Assembly (NCBI GenBank): GCA_958299035.1
Contig: CATQJL010000305.1
Coordinates: forward strand, 35,043,733 to 35,107,732
DNA length: 64,000 nt
Direction of reading: 5' to 3'
From: Cylicocyclus nassatus
Lineage: Eukaryota > Nematoda > Chromadorea > Rhabditida > Strongylidae
A program made the position numbers and the translations under genes. Shown here one piece after another: positions 13,221-24,894 of this stretch; the first letter of the stretch is position 1, and each line of letters begins with the position of its first letter. The notes beneath the pieces are model-generated. The model ran no database searches. It was given only the letters and a program-made list of their open reading frames with translations, and had not been told where the DNA came from.

Positions 13221-13860
13221 CGTGAGCCTTGACACTCCTTCGTAGGCCTTGACACTCCTTCGTGAGCCTTGGCACTCCTTCGTAGGCCTTGGCACTCCTT
13301 CGTGAGCCTTGACACTCCTTCGTGAGCCTTGACACTCCTTCGTAGGCCTTGACACTCCTTCGTAGGCCTTGACACTCCTTTGTGAGCCTTGACACTCCTT
13401 CGTGAGCCTTGACACTCCTTCGTAGGCCTTGACACTCCTTCGTGAGCCTTGACACTCCTTCGTAGGCCTTGACACTCCTTCGTAGGCCTTGACACTCCTT
13501 CGTGAGCCTTGACACTCCTTCGTAGGCCTTGACACTCCTTCGTAGGCCTTGACACTCCTTCGTGAGCCTTGACACTCCTTCGTAGGCCTTGACACTCCTT
13601 CGTGAGCCTTGACACTCCTTCGTAGGCCTTGACACTCCTTCGTGAGCCTTGACACTCCTTCGTGAGCCTTGACACTCCTTCGTAGGCCTTGACACTCCTT
13701 CTTGAGCCTTGACACTCCTTCGTGAGCCTTGACACTCCTTCGTAGGTCTTGACACTCTTTCGTGAGCCTTGACACTCCTTCGTAGGCCTTGACACTCCTT
13801 CGTGAGCCTTGACACTCCTTCGTAGGCCTTGACACTCCTTCGTGAGCCTTGACACTCCTT

Positions 13861-14560
13861 CGTAGGTCTTAACTCTCCTTCGTAGGCCTTGACACTCTTT
13901 CGAGAGCATTGGCACTCCTTCGTGAGCCTTGACACTCCTTCGTAGGCCTTGACACTCCTTCGTGAGCCTTGACACTCCTTCGTAGGCCTTGACACTCCTT
14001 CGTGAGCCTTGACACTCCTTCGTAGGCCTTGGCACTCCTTCGTGAGCCTTGACACTCCTTCGTGAGCCTTGACACTCCTTCGTGAGCCTTGACACTCCTT
14101 CGTAGGCCTTGACACTCCTTCGTAGGCCTTGACACTCCTTCGTGAGCCTTGACACTCCTTCGTGAGCCTTGACACTCCTTCGTGAGCCTTGACACTCCTT
14201 CGTGAGCCTTGACACTCCTTCGTGAGCCTTGACACTCCTTCGTAGGCCTTGACACTCCTTCGTAGGCCTTGACACTCCTTCGTGAGCCTTGACACTCCTT
14301 CGTGAGCCTTGACACTCCTTTGTGAGCCTTGACACTCCTTCGTGAGCCTTGACACTCCTTCGTAGGCCTTGACACTCCTTCGTAGGCCTTGACACTCCTT
14401 TGTGAGCCTTGACACTCCTTCGTGAGCCTTGACACTCCTTCGTAGGCCTTGACACTCCTTCGTGAGCCTTGACACTCCTTCGTAGGCCTTGACACTCCTT
14501 CGTGAGCCTTGACACTCCTTCGTAGGCCTTGACACTCCTTCGTGAGCCTTGACACTCCTT
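13861..14560. repeat. 700-bp delta-zero 3' segment, copy 3
   Basis: From AGGTCTTAACTCTC (13861) onward this repeats 11161-11860 and 12521-13220. It is 1340 bp after the previous copy, and the next copy follows after only 940 bp, so the period shortens to the right. The CTTGAG and AGGTCTT markers of the next copy follow at 14641 and 14681. Confidence 0.8.
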
Positions 14561-14800
14561 CGTAGGCCTTGACACTCCTTCGTGAGCCTTGACACTCCTT
14601 CGTGAGCCTTGACACTCCTTCGTAGGCCTTGACACTCCTTCTTGAGCCTTGACACTCCTTCGTGAGCCTTGACACTCCTTCGTAGGTCTTGACACTCTTT
14701 CGTGAGCCTTGACACTCCTTCGTAGGCCTTGACACTCCTTCGTGAGCCTTGACACTCCTTCGTAGGCCTTGACACTCCTTCGTGAGCCTTGACACTCCTT

Positions 14801-15500
14801 CGTAGGTCTTAACTCTCCTTCGTAGGCCTTGACACTCTTTCGAGAGCATTGGCACTCCTTCGTGAGCCTTGACACTCCTTCGTAGGCCTTGACACTCCTT
14901 CGTGAGCCTTGACACTCCTTCGTAGGCCTTGACACTCCTTCGTGAGCCTTGACACTCCTTCGTAGGCCTTGGCACTCCTTCGTGAGCCTTGACACTCCTT
15001 CGTGAGCCTTGACACTCCTTCGTGAGCCTTGACACTCCTTCGTAGGCCTTGACACTCCTTCGTAGGCCTTGACACTCCTTCGTGAGCCTTGACACTCCTT
15101 CGTGAGCCTTGACACTCCTTCGTGAGCCTTGACACTCCTTCGTGAGCCTTGACACTCCTTCGTGAGCCTTGACACTCCTTCGTAGGCCTTGACACTCCTT
15201 CGTAGGCCTTGACACTCCTTCGTGAGCCTTGACACTCCTTCGTGAGCCTTGACACTCCTTTGTGAGCCTTGACACTCCTTCGTGAGCCTTGACACTCCTT
15301 CGTAGGCCTTGACACTCCTTCGTAGGCCTTGACACTCCTTTGTGAGCCTTGACACTCCTTCGTGAGCCTTGACACTCCTTCGTAGGCCTTGACACTCCTT
15401 CGTGAGCCTTGACACTCCTTCGTAGGCCTTGACACTCCTTCGTGAGCCTTGACACTCCTTCGTAGGCCTTGACACTCCTTCGTGAGCCTTGACACTCCTT
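14801..15500. repeat. 700-bp delta-zero 3' segment, copy 4
   Basis: It matches 13861-14560 at an offset of 940 bp, with AGGTCTTAACTCTC 14801, CGAGAGCATTGGC 14841, GGCACTC 14961 and TGTGAG 15261/15341. It runs straight into the AGGCTTTGACTCTC monomer at 15501, which opens the 780-bp HOR. Confidence 0.8.
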
Positions 15501-18040
15501 CGTAGGCTTTGACTCTCCTTCGTAGGCCTTGACACTCCTTCGTGAGCCTTGACACTCCTTCGTGAGCCTTGACACTCCTTCGTAGGCCTTGACACTCCTT
15601 CGTGAGCCTTGACACTCCTTCGTAGGCCTTGACACTCCTTCGTGAGCCTTGACACTCCTTCGTAGGCCTTGGCACTCCTTCGTGAGCCTTGACACTCCTT
15701 CGTGAGCCTTGACACTCCTTCGTGAGCCTTGACACTCCTTCGTGAGCCTTGACACTCCTTCGTGAGCCTTGACACTCCTTCGTAGGCCTTGACACTCCTT
15801 CGTAGGCCTTGACACTCCTTCATGAGCCTTGACACTCCTTCGTGAGCCTTGACACTCCTTTGTGAGCCTTGACACTCCTTCGTGAGCCTTGACACTCCTT
15901 CGTAGGCCTTGACACTCCTTCGTAGGCCTTGACACTCCTTTGTGAGCCTTGACACTCCTTCGTGAGCCTTGACACTCCTTCGTAGGCCTTGACACTCCTT
16001 CGTGAGCCTTGACACTCCTTCGTAGGCCTTGACACTCCTTCGTGAGCCTTGACACTCCTTCGTAGGCCTTGACACTCCTTCGTGAGCCTTAACACTCCTT
16101 CATGAGCCTTGACACTCCTTCGTAGGCCTTGACACTCCTTCGTGAGCCTTGACACTCCTTCGTAGGCCTTGACACTCCTTCGTGAGCCTTGACACTCCTT
16201 CGTAGGCCTTGACACTCCTTCGTGAGCCTTGACACTCCTTCGTAGGCCTTGACACTCCTTCGTGAGCCTTGACACTCCTTCGTAGGCTTTGACTCTCCTT
16301 CGTAGGCCTTGACACTCCTTCGTGAGCCTTGACACTCCTTCGTGAGCCTTGACACTCCTTCGTAGGCCTTGACACTCCTTCGTGAGCCTTGACACTCCTT
16401 CGTAGGCCTTGACACTCCTTCGTGAGCCTTGACACTCCTTCGTAGGCCTTGGCACTCCTTCGTGAGCCTTGACACTCCTTCGTGAGCCTTGACACTCCTT
16501 CGTGAGCCTTGACACTCCTTCGTGAGCCTTGACACTCCTTCGTGAGCCTTGACACTCCTTCGTAGGCCTTGACACTCCTTCGTAGGCCTTGACACTCCTT
16601 CATGAGCCTTGACACTCCTTCGTGAGCCTTGACACTCCTTTGTGAGCCTTGACACTCCTTCGTGAGCCTTGACACTCCTTCGTAGGCCTTGACACTCCTT
16701 CGTAGGCCTTGACACTCCTTTGTGAGCCTTGACACTCCTTCGTGAGCCTTGACACTCCTTCGTAGGCCTTGACACTCCTTCGTGAGCCTTGACACTCCTT
16801 CGTAGGCCTTGACACTCCTTCGTGAGCCTTGACACTCCTTCGTAGGCCTTGACACTCCTTCGTGAGCCTTGACACTCCTTCGTGAGCCTTGACACTCCTT
16901 CGTAGGCCTTGACACTCCTTCGTGAGCCTTGACACTCCTTCGTAGGCCTTGGCACTCCTTCGTGAGCCTTGACACTCCTTCGTGAGCCTTGACACTCCTT
17001 CGTGAGCCTTGACACTCCTTCGTGAGCCTTGACACTCCTTCGTGAGCCTTGACACTCCTTCGTAGGCCTTGACACTCCTTCGTAGGCCTTGACACTCCTT
17101 CATGAGCCTTGACACTCCTTCGTGAGCCTTGACACTCCTTTGTGAGCCTTGACACTCCTTCGTGAGCCTTGACACTCCTTCGTAGGCCTTGACACTCCTT
17201 CGTAGGCCTTGACACTCCTTTGTGAGCCTTGACACTCCTTCGTGAGCCTTGACACTCCTTCGTAGGCCTTGACACTCCTTCGTGAGCCTTGACACTCCTT
17301 CGTAGGCCTTGACACTCCTTCGTGAGCCTTGACACTCCTTCGTAGGCCTTGACACTCCTTCGTGAGCCTTAACACTCCTTCATGAGCCTTGACACTCCTT
17401 CGTAGGCCTTGACACTCCTTCGTGAGCCTTGACACTCCTTCGTAGGCCTTGACACTCCTTCGTGAGCCTTGACACTCCTTCGTAGGCCTTGACACTCCTT
17501 CGTGAGCCTTGACACTCCTTCGTAGGCCTTGACACTCCTTCGTGAGCCTTGACACTCCTTCGTAGGCTTTGACTCTCCTTCGTAGGCCTTGACACTCCTT
17601 CGTGAGCCTTGACACTCCTTCGTGAGCCTTGACACTCCTTCGTAGGCCTTGACACTCCTTCGTGAGCCTTGACACTCCTTCGTAGGCCTTGACACTCCTT
17701 CGTGAGCCTTGACACTCCTTCGTAGGCCTTGGCACTCCTTCGTGAGCCTTGACACTCCTTCGTGAGCCTTGACACTCCTTCGTGAGCCTTGACACTCCTT
17801 CGTGAGCCTTGACACTCCTTCGTGAGCCTTGACACTCCTTCGTAGGCCTTGACACTCCTTCGTAGGCCTTGACACTCCTTCATGAGCCTTGACACTCCTT
17901 CGTGAGCCTTGACACTCCTTTGTGAGCCTTGACACTCCTTCGTGAGCCTTGACACTCCTTCGTAGGCCTTGACACTCCTTCGTAGGCCTTGACACTCCTT
18001 TGTGAGCCTTGACACTCCTTCGTGAGCCTTGACACTCCTT
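15481..18040. repeat. Nested 780/500/1280-bp HOR tract
   Basis: AGGCTTTGACTCTC lies at 15501, 16281 and 17561. CATG-only monomers, with no TTAA partner, lie at 15821, 16601, 17101 and 17881. Boundary pairs lie at 16081 and 17361. Spacings are 780, 500 and 780 for CATG, and 1280 (= 780 + 500) for the boundary pairs. The A/B order agrees between copies. An alternating long/short HOR explains all three periods. Confidence 0.8.
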
Positions 18041-18720
18041 CGTAGGCCTTGACACTCCTTCGTGAGCCTTGACACTCCTTCGTAGGCCTTGACACTCCTT
18101 CGTGAGCCTTGACACTCCTTCGTAGGCCTTGACACTCCTTCGTGAGCCTTGACACTCCTTCGTAGGCCTTGACACTCCTTCGTGAGCCTTGACACTCCTT
18201 CGTAGGCCTTGACACTTCTTCGTGAGCCTTGACACTCCTTTGTGAGCCTTGACACTCCTTCGTGAGCCTTGACACTCCTTCGTAGGCCTTGACACTCCTT
18301 CGTGAGCCTTGGCACTCCTTCGTAGGCCTTGACACTCCTTCGTGAGCCTTGACACTCCTTCGTAGGCCTTGATTCTCCTTCGTAGGCCTTGACACTCCTT
18401 CGTGAGCCTTGACACTCCTTCGTGAGCCTTGACACTCCTTCGTAGGCCTTGACACTCCTTCGTGAGCCTTGACACTCCTTCGTAGGCCTTGACACTCCTT
18501 CGTGAGCCTTGACACTCCTTCGTAGGCCTTGACACTCCTTCGTGAGCCTTGACACTCCTTTGTGAGCCTTGACACTCCTTCGTGAGCCTTGACACTCCTT
18601 CGTAGGCCTTGACACTCCTTCGTGAGCCTTGACACTCCTTTGTGAGCCTTGACACTCCTTCGTGAGCCTTGACACTCCTTCGTAGGCCTTGACACTCCTT
18701 CGTAGGCCTTGACACTCCTT

Positions 18721-19060
18721 CGTGAGCCTTAACACTCCTTCATGAGCCTTGACACTCCTTCGTAGGCCTTGACACTCCTTCGTGAGCCTTGACACTCCTT
18801 CGTAGGCTTTGACACTCCTTCGTGAGCCTTGACACTCCTTCGTAGGCCTTGGCACTCCTTCGTGAGCCTTGACACTCCTTCGTGAGCCTTGACACTCCTT
18901 CGTGAGCCTTGACACTCCTTCGTAGGCCTTGACACTCCTTCGTGAGCCTTGACACTCCTTCGTAGGCCTTGACACTCCTTCGTGAGCCTTGACACTCCTT
19001 TGTGAGCCTTGACACTCCTTCGTGAGCCTTGACACTCCTTCGTAGGCCTTGACACTCCTT
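18721..19060. repeat. 340-bp linker module
   Basis: Boundary pair 18721, AGGCTTT 18801, GGCACTC 18841, TGTGAG 19001; the next boundary pair is at 19061. It leads directly into the first alpha module. Confidence 0.8.
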
Positions 19061-19740
19061 CGTGAGCCTTAACACTCCTTCATGAGCCTTGACACTCCTT
19101 CGTAGGCCTTGACACTCCTTCGCGAGCCTTGACACTCCTTCGTAGGCCTTGACACTCCTTCGTGAGCCTTGACACTCCTTCGTAGGCCTTGGCGCTCCTT
19201 CGTGAGCCTTGACACTCCTTCGTAGGCCTTGACACTCCTTCGTGAGCCTTGACACTCCTTCGTAGGCCTTGACACTCCTTCGTGAGCCTTTACACTCCTT
19301 CGTAGGCCTTGACACTCCTTCGTAGGCCTTGACACTCCTTCGTGAGCCTTGACACTCCTTCGTAGGCCTTGACACTTCTTCGTGAGCCTTGACACTCCTT
19401 TGTGAGCCTTGACACTCCTTCGTGAGCCTTGACACTCCTTCGTAGGCCTTGACACTCCTTCGTGAGCCTTGACACTCCTTCGTAGGCCTTGACACTCCTT
19501 CGTGAGCCTTGACACTCCTTCGTAGGCCTTGACACTCCTTCGTGAGCCTTGACACTCCTTCGTAGGCCTTGACACTTCTTCGTGAGCCTTGACACTCCTT
19601 TGTGAGCCTTGACACTCCTTCGTGAGCCTTGACACTCCTTCGTAGGCCTTGACACTCCTTCGTGAGCCTTGACACTCCTTCGTAGGCCTTGACACTCCTT
19701 CGTGAGCCTTGACACTCCTTCGTAGGCCTTGATTCTCCTT
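19061..19740. repeat. Alpha module, copy 1
   Basis: Boundary pair (0), CGCGAG (+60), GGCGCTC (+120), TTTACAC (+220), CACTTCTT (+300 and +500), GATTCTC (+660). Here these are at 19061, 19121, 19181, 19281, 19361, 19561 and 19721. This is the first appearance of CGCGAG, GGCGCTC and TTTACAC in the window. Confidence 0.85.
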
Positions 19741-20120
19741 CGTAGGCCTTGACACTCCTTCGTGAGCCTTGACACTCCTTCGTGAGCCTTGACACTCCTT
19801 CGTAGGCCTTGACACTCCTTCGTGAGCCTTGACACTCCTTCGTAGGCCTTGACACTCCTTCGTGAGCCTTGACACTCCTTCGTAGGCCTTGACACTCCTT
19901 CGTGAGCCTTGACACTCCTTCGTGAGCCTTGACACTCCTTCGTAGGCCTTGACACTCCTTCGTGAGCCTTGACACTCCTTCGTGAGCCTTGACACTCCTT
20001 CGTAGGCCTTGACACTCCTTCGTGAGCCTTGACACTCCTTTGTGAGCCTTGACACTCCTTCGTGAGCCTTGACACTCCTTCGTAGGCCTTGACACTCCTT
20101 CGTAGGCCTTGACACTCCTT

Positions 20121-21100
20121 CGTGAGCCTTAACACTCCTTCATGAGCCTTGACACTCCTTCGTAGGCCTTGACACTCCTTCGTGAGCCTTGACACTCCTT
20201 CGTAGGCTTTGACACTCCTTCGTGAGCCTTGACACTCCTTCGTAGGCCTTGGCACTCCTTCGTGAGCCTTGACACTCCTTCGTGAGCCTTGACACTCCTT
20301 CGTGAGCCTTAACACTCCTTCGTGAGCCTTGACACTCCTTTGTAGGCCTTGACACTCCTTCGTAGGCCTTGACACTCCTTCGTGAGCCTTGACACTCCTT
20401 CGTAGGCCTTGGCACTCCTTCGTGAGCCTTGACACTCCTTTGTGAGCCTTGACACTCCTTCGTGAGCCTTGACACTCCTTCGTAGGCCTTGACACTCCTT
20501 CGTGAGCCTTGACACTCCTTCGTAGGCCTTGGCGCTCCTTCGTGAGCCTTGACACTCCTTCGTAGGCCTTGACACTCCTTCGTGAGCCTTGACACTCCTT
20601 CGTAGGCCTTGACACTCCTTCGTGAGCCTTTACACTCCTTCGTAGGCCTTGACACTCCTTCGTAGGCCTTGACACTCCTTCGTGAGCCTTGACACTCCTT
20701 CGTAGGCCTTGACACTTCTTCGTGAGCCTTGACACTCCTTTGTGAGCCTTGACACTCCTTCGTGAGCCTTGACACTCCTTCGTAGGCCTTGACACTCCTT
20801 CGTGAGCCTTGACACTCCTTCGTAGGCCTTGACACTCCTTCGTGAGCCTTGACACTCCTTCGTAGGCCTTGACACTCCTTCGTGAGCCTTGACACTCCTT
20901 CGTAGGCCTTGACACTCCTTCGTGAGCCTTGACACTCCTTTGTGAGCCTTGACACTCCTTCGTGAGCCTTGACACTCCTTCGTAGGCCTTGACACTCCTT
21001 CGTGAGCCTTGACACTCCTTTGTGAGCCTTGACACTCCTTCGTGAGCCTTGACACTCCTTCGTAGGCCTTGACACTCCTTCGTAGGCCTTGACACTCCTT
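20121..21100. repeat. Gamma module, copy 1 (980 bp)
   Basis: Boundary pair 20121, TTAA without CATG 20301 (+180), TGTAGG 20341 (+220), GGCACTC 20401, GGCGCTC 20521 (+400), TTTACAC 20621 (+500), CACTTCTT 20701 (+580) and TGTGAG at +820 and +900. TGTAGG, a B monomer with p1 C>T, is found in this window only inside gamma-type blocks. Confidence 0.8.
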
Positions 21101-21300
21101 CGTGAGCCTTAACACTCCTTCATGAGCCTTGACACTCCTTCGTAGGCCTTGACACTCCTTCGTGAGCCTTGACACTCCTTCGTAGGATTTGACACTCCTT
21201 CGTGAGCCTTGACACTCCTTCGTAGGCCTTGGCACTCCTTCGTGAGCCTTGACACTCCTTCGTAGGCCTTGACACTCCTTCGTGAGCCTTGACACTCCTT

Positions 21301-21318
21301 CGTGCCTTGACACTCCTT
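21301..21318. repeat. 18-bp monomer 1
   Basis: The monomer reads CGTGCCTTGACACTCCTT, a form A lacking two bases of its p4-p7 segment. It is the first phase change of the array. The next monomer carries GAGTCTT, a p7 C>T change. Confidence 0.95.
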
Positions 21319-21838
21319 CGTGAGTCTTGACACTCCTTCGTAGGCCTTGACACTCCTTCGTGAGCCTTGACACTCCTTCGTAGGCCTTGACACTTCTTCG
21401 TGAGCCTTGACACTCCTTTGTGAGCCTTGACACTCCTTCGTGAGCCTTGACACTCCTTCGTAGGCCTTGACACTCCTTCGTGAGCCTTGACACTCCTTCG
21501 TAGGCCTTGACACTCCTTCGTGAGCCTTGACACTCCTTCGTAGGCCTTGATTCTCCTTCGTAGGCCTTGACACTCCTTCGTGAGCCTTGACACTCCTTCG
21601 TGAGCCTTGACACTCCTTCGTAGGCCTTGACACTCCTTCGTGAGCCTTGACACTCCTTCGTAGGCCTTGACACTCCTTCGTGAGCCTTGACACTCCTTCG
21701 TAGGCCTTGACACTCCTTCGTGAGCCTTGACACTCCTTTGTGAGCCTTGACACTCCTTCGTGAGCCTTGACACTCCTTCGTAGGCCTTGACACTCCTTCG
21801 TGAGCCTTGACACTCCTTTGTGAGCCTTGACACTCCTT

Positions 21839-21856
21839 CGTGCCTTGACACTCCTT
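21839..21856. repeat. 18-bp monomer 2 (in a different context)
   Basis: It has the same 18-bp sequence but is followed by a plain A monomer and then TGTGAG, not GAGTCTT. It is therefore not a simple copy of the other three positions within the HOR. Confidence 0.95.
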
Positions 21857-21956
21857 CGTGAGCCTTGACACTCCTTTGTGAGCCTTGACACTCCTTCGTG
21901 AGCCTTGACACTCCTTCGTAGGCCTTGACACTCCTTCGTAGGCCTTGACACTCCTT

Positions 21957-22854
21957 CGTGAGCCTTAACACTCCTTCATGAGCCTTGACACTCCTTCGTA
22001 GGCCTTGACACTCCTTCGTGAGCCTTGACACTCCTTCGTAGGATTTGACACTCCTTCGTGAGCCTTGACACTCCTTCGTAGGCCTTGGCACTCCTTCGTG
22101 AGCCTTGACACTCCTTCGTAGGCCTTGACACTCCTTCGTGAGCCTTGACACTCCTTCGTGCCTTGACACTCCTTCGTGAGTCTTGACACTCCTTCGTAGG
22201 CCTTGACACTCCTTCGTGAGCCTTGACACTCCTTCGTAGGCCTTGACACTTCTTCGTGAGCCTTGACACTCCTTTGTGAGCCTTGACACTCCTTCGTGAG
22301 CCTTGACACTCCTTCGTAGGCCTTGACACTCCTTCGTGAGCCTTGACACTCCTTCGTAGGCCTTGACACTCCTTCGTGAGCCTTGACACTCCTTCGTAGG
22401 CCTTGATTCTCCTTCGTAGGCCTTGACACTCCTTCGTGAGCCTTGACACTCCTTCGTGAGCCTTGACACTCCTTCGTAGGCCTTGACACTCCTTCGTGAG
22501 CCTTGACACTCCTTCGTAGGCCTTGACACTCCTTCGTGAGCCTTGACACTCCTTCGTAGGCCTTGACACTCCTTCGTGAGCCTTGACACTCCTTTGTGAG
22601 CCTTGACACTCCTTCGTGAGCCTTGACACTCCTTCGTAGGCCTTGACACTCCTTCGTGAGCCTTGACACTCCTTTGTGAGCCTTGACACTCCTTCGTGAG
22701 CCTTGACACTCCTTCGTAGGCCTTGACACTCCTTCGTGAGCCTTGACACTCCTTCGTAGGCCTTGACACTCCTTCGTGAGCCTTGACACTCCTTTGTGAG
22801 CCTTGACACTCCTTCGTAGGCCTTGACACTCCTTCGTAGGCCTTGACACTCCTT
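21957..22854. repeat. Beta module, copy 2
   Basis: It repeats copy 1 at an offset of 856 bp: boundary pair 21957, AGGATTT 22037, 18-bp monomer 22157 (+200), GAGTCTT 22175, CACTTCTT 22235 (+278), GATTCTC 22395 (+438). The tail is longer (698 bp from the 18-bp monomer to the next pair, against 656 bp in copy 1). Confidence 0.85.
22157..22174. repeat. 18-bp monomer 3
   Basis: The sequence equals monomer 1 and the GAGTCTT neighbour is the same. It lies 200 bp after a boundary pair, as at 21301 and 28035. Confidence 0.95.
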
Positions 22855-23294
22855 CGTGAGCCTTAACACTCCTTCATGAGCCTTGACACTCCTTCGTAGG
22901 CCTTGACACTCCTTCGCGAGCCTTGACACTCCTTCGTAGGCCTTGACACTCCTTTGTGAGCCTTGACACTCCTTCGTGAGCCTTGACACTCCTTCGTAGG
23001 CCTTGACACTCCTTCGTGAGCCTTGACACTCCTTCGTAGGCCTTGATTCTCCTTCGTAGGCCTTGACACTCCTTCGTGAGCCTTGACACTCCTTCGTGAG
23101 CCTTGACACTCCTTCGTAGGCCTTGACACTCCTTCGTGAGCCTTGACACTCCTTCGTAGGCCTTGACACTCCTTCGTGAGCCTTGACACTCCTTCGTAGG
23201 CCTTGACACTCCTTCGTGAGCCTTGACACTCCTTTGTGAGCCTTGACACTCCTTCGTGAGCCTTGACACTCCTTCGTAGGCCTTGACACTCCTT

Positions 23295-23974
23295 CGTGAG
23301 CCTTAACACTCCTTCATGAGCCTTGACACTCCTTCGTAGGCCTTGACACTCCTTCGCGAGCCTTGACACTCCTTCGTAGGCCTTGACACTCCTTCGTGAG
23401 CCTTGACACTCCTTCGTAGGCCTTGGCGCTCCTTCGTGAGCCTTGACACTCCTTCGTAGGCCTTGACACTCCTTCGTGAGCCTTGACACTCCTTCGTAGG
23501 CCTTGACACTCCTTCGTGAGCCTTTACACTCCTTCGTAGGCCTTGACACTCCTTCGTAGGCCTTGACACTCCTTCGTGAGCCTTGACACTCCTTCGTAGG
23601 CCTTGACACTTCTTCGTGAGCCTTGACACTCCTTTGTGAGCCTTGACACTCCTTCGTGAGCCTTGACACTCCTTCGTAGGCCTTGACACTCCTTCGTGAG
23701 CCTTGACACTCCTTCGTAGGCCTTGACACTCCTTCGTGAGCCTTGACACTCCTTCGTAGGCCTTGACACTCCTTCGTGAGCCTTGACACTCCTTCGTAGG
23801 CCTTGACACTTCTTCGTGAGCCTTGACACTCCTTTGTGAGCCTTGACACTCCTTCGTGAGCCTTGACACTCCTTCGTAGGCCTTGACACTCCTTCGTGAG
23901 CCTTGACACTCCTTCGTAGGCCTTGACACTCCTTCGTGAGCCTTGACACTCCTTCGTAGGCCTTGATTCTCCTT
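23295..23974. repeat. Alpha module, copy 2
   Basis: Markers at 23295, 23355, 23415, 23515, 23595, 23795 and 23955 reproduce the alpha spacing exactly. The copy is in tandem with the next at a 920-bp period. Confidence 0.85.
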
Positions 23975-24214
23975 CGTAGGCCTTGACACTCCTTCGTGAG
24001 CCTTGACACTCCTTCGTGAGCCTTGACACTCCTTCGTAGGCCTTGACACTCCTTCGTGAGCCTTGACACTCCTTCGTAGGCCTTGACACTCCTTCGTGAG
24101 CCTTGACACTCCTTCGTAGGCCTTGACACTCCTTCGTGAGCCTTGACACTCCTTTGTGAGCCTTGACACTCCTTCGTGAGCCTTGACACTCCTTCGTAGG
24201 CCTTGACACTCCTT

Positions 24215-24894
24215 CGTGAGCCTTAACACTCCTTCATGAGCCTTGACACTCCTTCGTAGGCCTTGACACTCCTTCGCGAGCCTTGACACTCCTTCGTAGG
24301 CCTTGACACTCCTTCGTGAGCCTTGACACTCCTTCGTAGGCCTTGGCGCTCCTTCGTGAGCCTTGACACTCCTTCGTAGGCCTTGACACTCCTTCGTGAG
24401 CCTTGACACTCCTTCGTAGGCCTTGACACTCCTTCGTGAGCCTTTACACTCCTTCGTAGGCCTTGACACTCCTTCGTAGGCCTTGACACTCCTTCGTGAG
24501 CCTTGACACTCCTTCGTAGGCCTTGACACTTCTTCGTGAGCCTTGACACTCCTTTGTGAGCCTTGACACTCCTTCGTGAGCCTTGACACTCCTTCGTAGG
24601 CCTTGACACTCCTTCGTGAGCCTTGACACTCCTTCGTAGGCCTTGACACTCCTTCGTGAGCCTTGACACTCCTTCGTAGGCCTTGACACTCCTTCGTGAG
24701 CCTTGACACTCCTTCGTAGGCCTTGACACTTCTTCGTGAGCCTTGACACTCCTTTGTGAGCCTTGACACTCCTTCGTGAGCCTTGACACTCCTTCGTAGG
24801 CCTTGACACTCCTTCGTGAGCCTTGACACTCCTTCGTAGGCCTTGACACTCCTTCGTGAGCCTTGACACTCCTTCGTAGGCCTTGATTCTCCTT
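24215..24894. repeat. Alpha module, copy 3 (920-bp tandem partner)
   Basis: Markers at 24215, 24275, 24335, 24435, 24515, 24715 and 24875. Agreement with copy 2 extends to about 24994 (780 bp), where an A replaces a B and the two part. Confidence 0.85.

Larger units (their letters stand above)
1..18200. repeat. Domain I: ancestral-type variants
   Basis: This domain is defined by p12 A>G monomers (GGCACTC) and p14 A>T monomers (GACTCTC). GGCGCTC, GATTCTC, TTTACAC, CACTTCTT and CGCGAG are absent until 18201 and beyond. HOR periods seen here are 1340 and 900 bp (1-3240), 420 bp (3741-6800), 1360, 1340 and 940 bp (10561-15500), and 780, 500 and 1280 bp (15481-18040). The edge is placed at the first CACTTCTT monomer (18201); the first GATTCTC is at 18361. 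It is a change of variant set, not a break in the array. Confidence 0.8.
21101..21956. repeat. Beta module, copy 1 (two 18-bp monomers)
   Basis: Boundary pair 21101, AGGATTT 21181 (+80), GGCACTC 21221, 18-bp monomer 21301 (+200), GAGTCTT 21319 (+218), CACTTCTT 21379 (+278), GATTCTC 21539 (+438), then a second 18-bp monomer at 21839 before the next boundary pair at 21957. AGGATTT is shared only with the following beta copy. Confidence 0.85.

Noticed and set aside
3029..16075. Very long minus-strand open reading frames (for example 10580-16075, 3240-8315, 3029-7015, 3229-7035), and shorter ones across the whole window
   Set aside because: The monomer lacks minus-strand stops in every frame, so such frames arise automatically. 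They overlap in all three frames with the same peptide, begin at GTG codons that recur throughout the repeat, and end at the marker variants TTAA or CATG. There is no non-repeat domain, no intron signal and no codon bias separate from the repeat.
501..17580. TTGACT in GACTCTC monomers, resembling a plant W-box (TTGACC/T)
   Set aside because: It comes from a single p14 substitution inside the satellite, there is no associated gene, and the organism is unknown.
21839..21856. Second 18-bp monomer as a sequencing error
   Set aside because: Its sequence is identical to the three other 18-bp monomers, which makes a random error unlikely, though its different context keeps some doubt.
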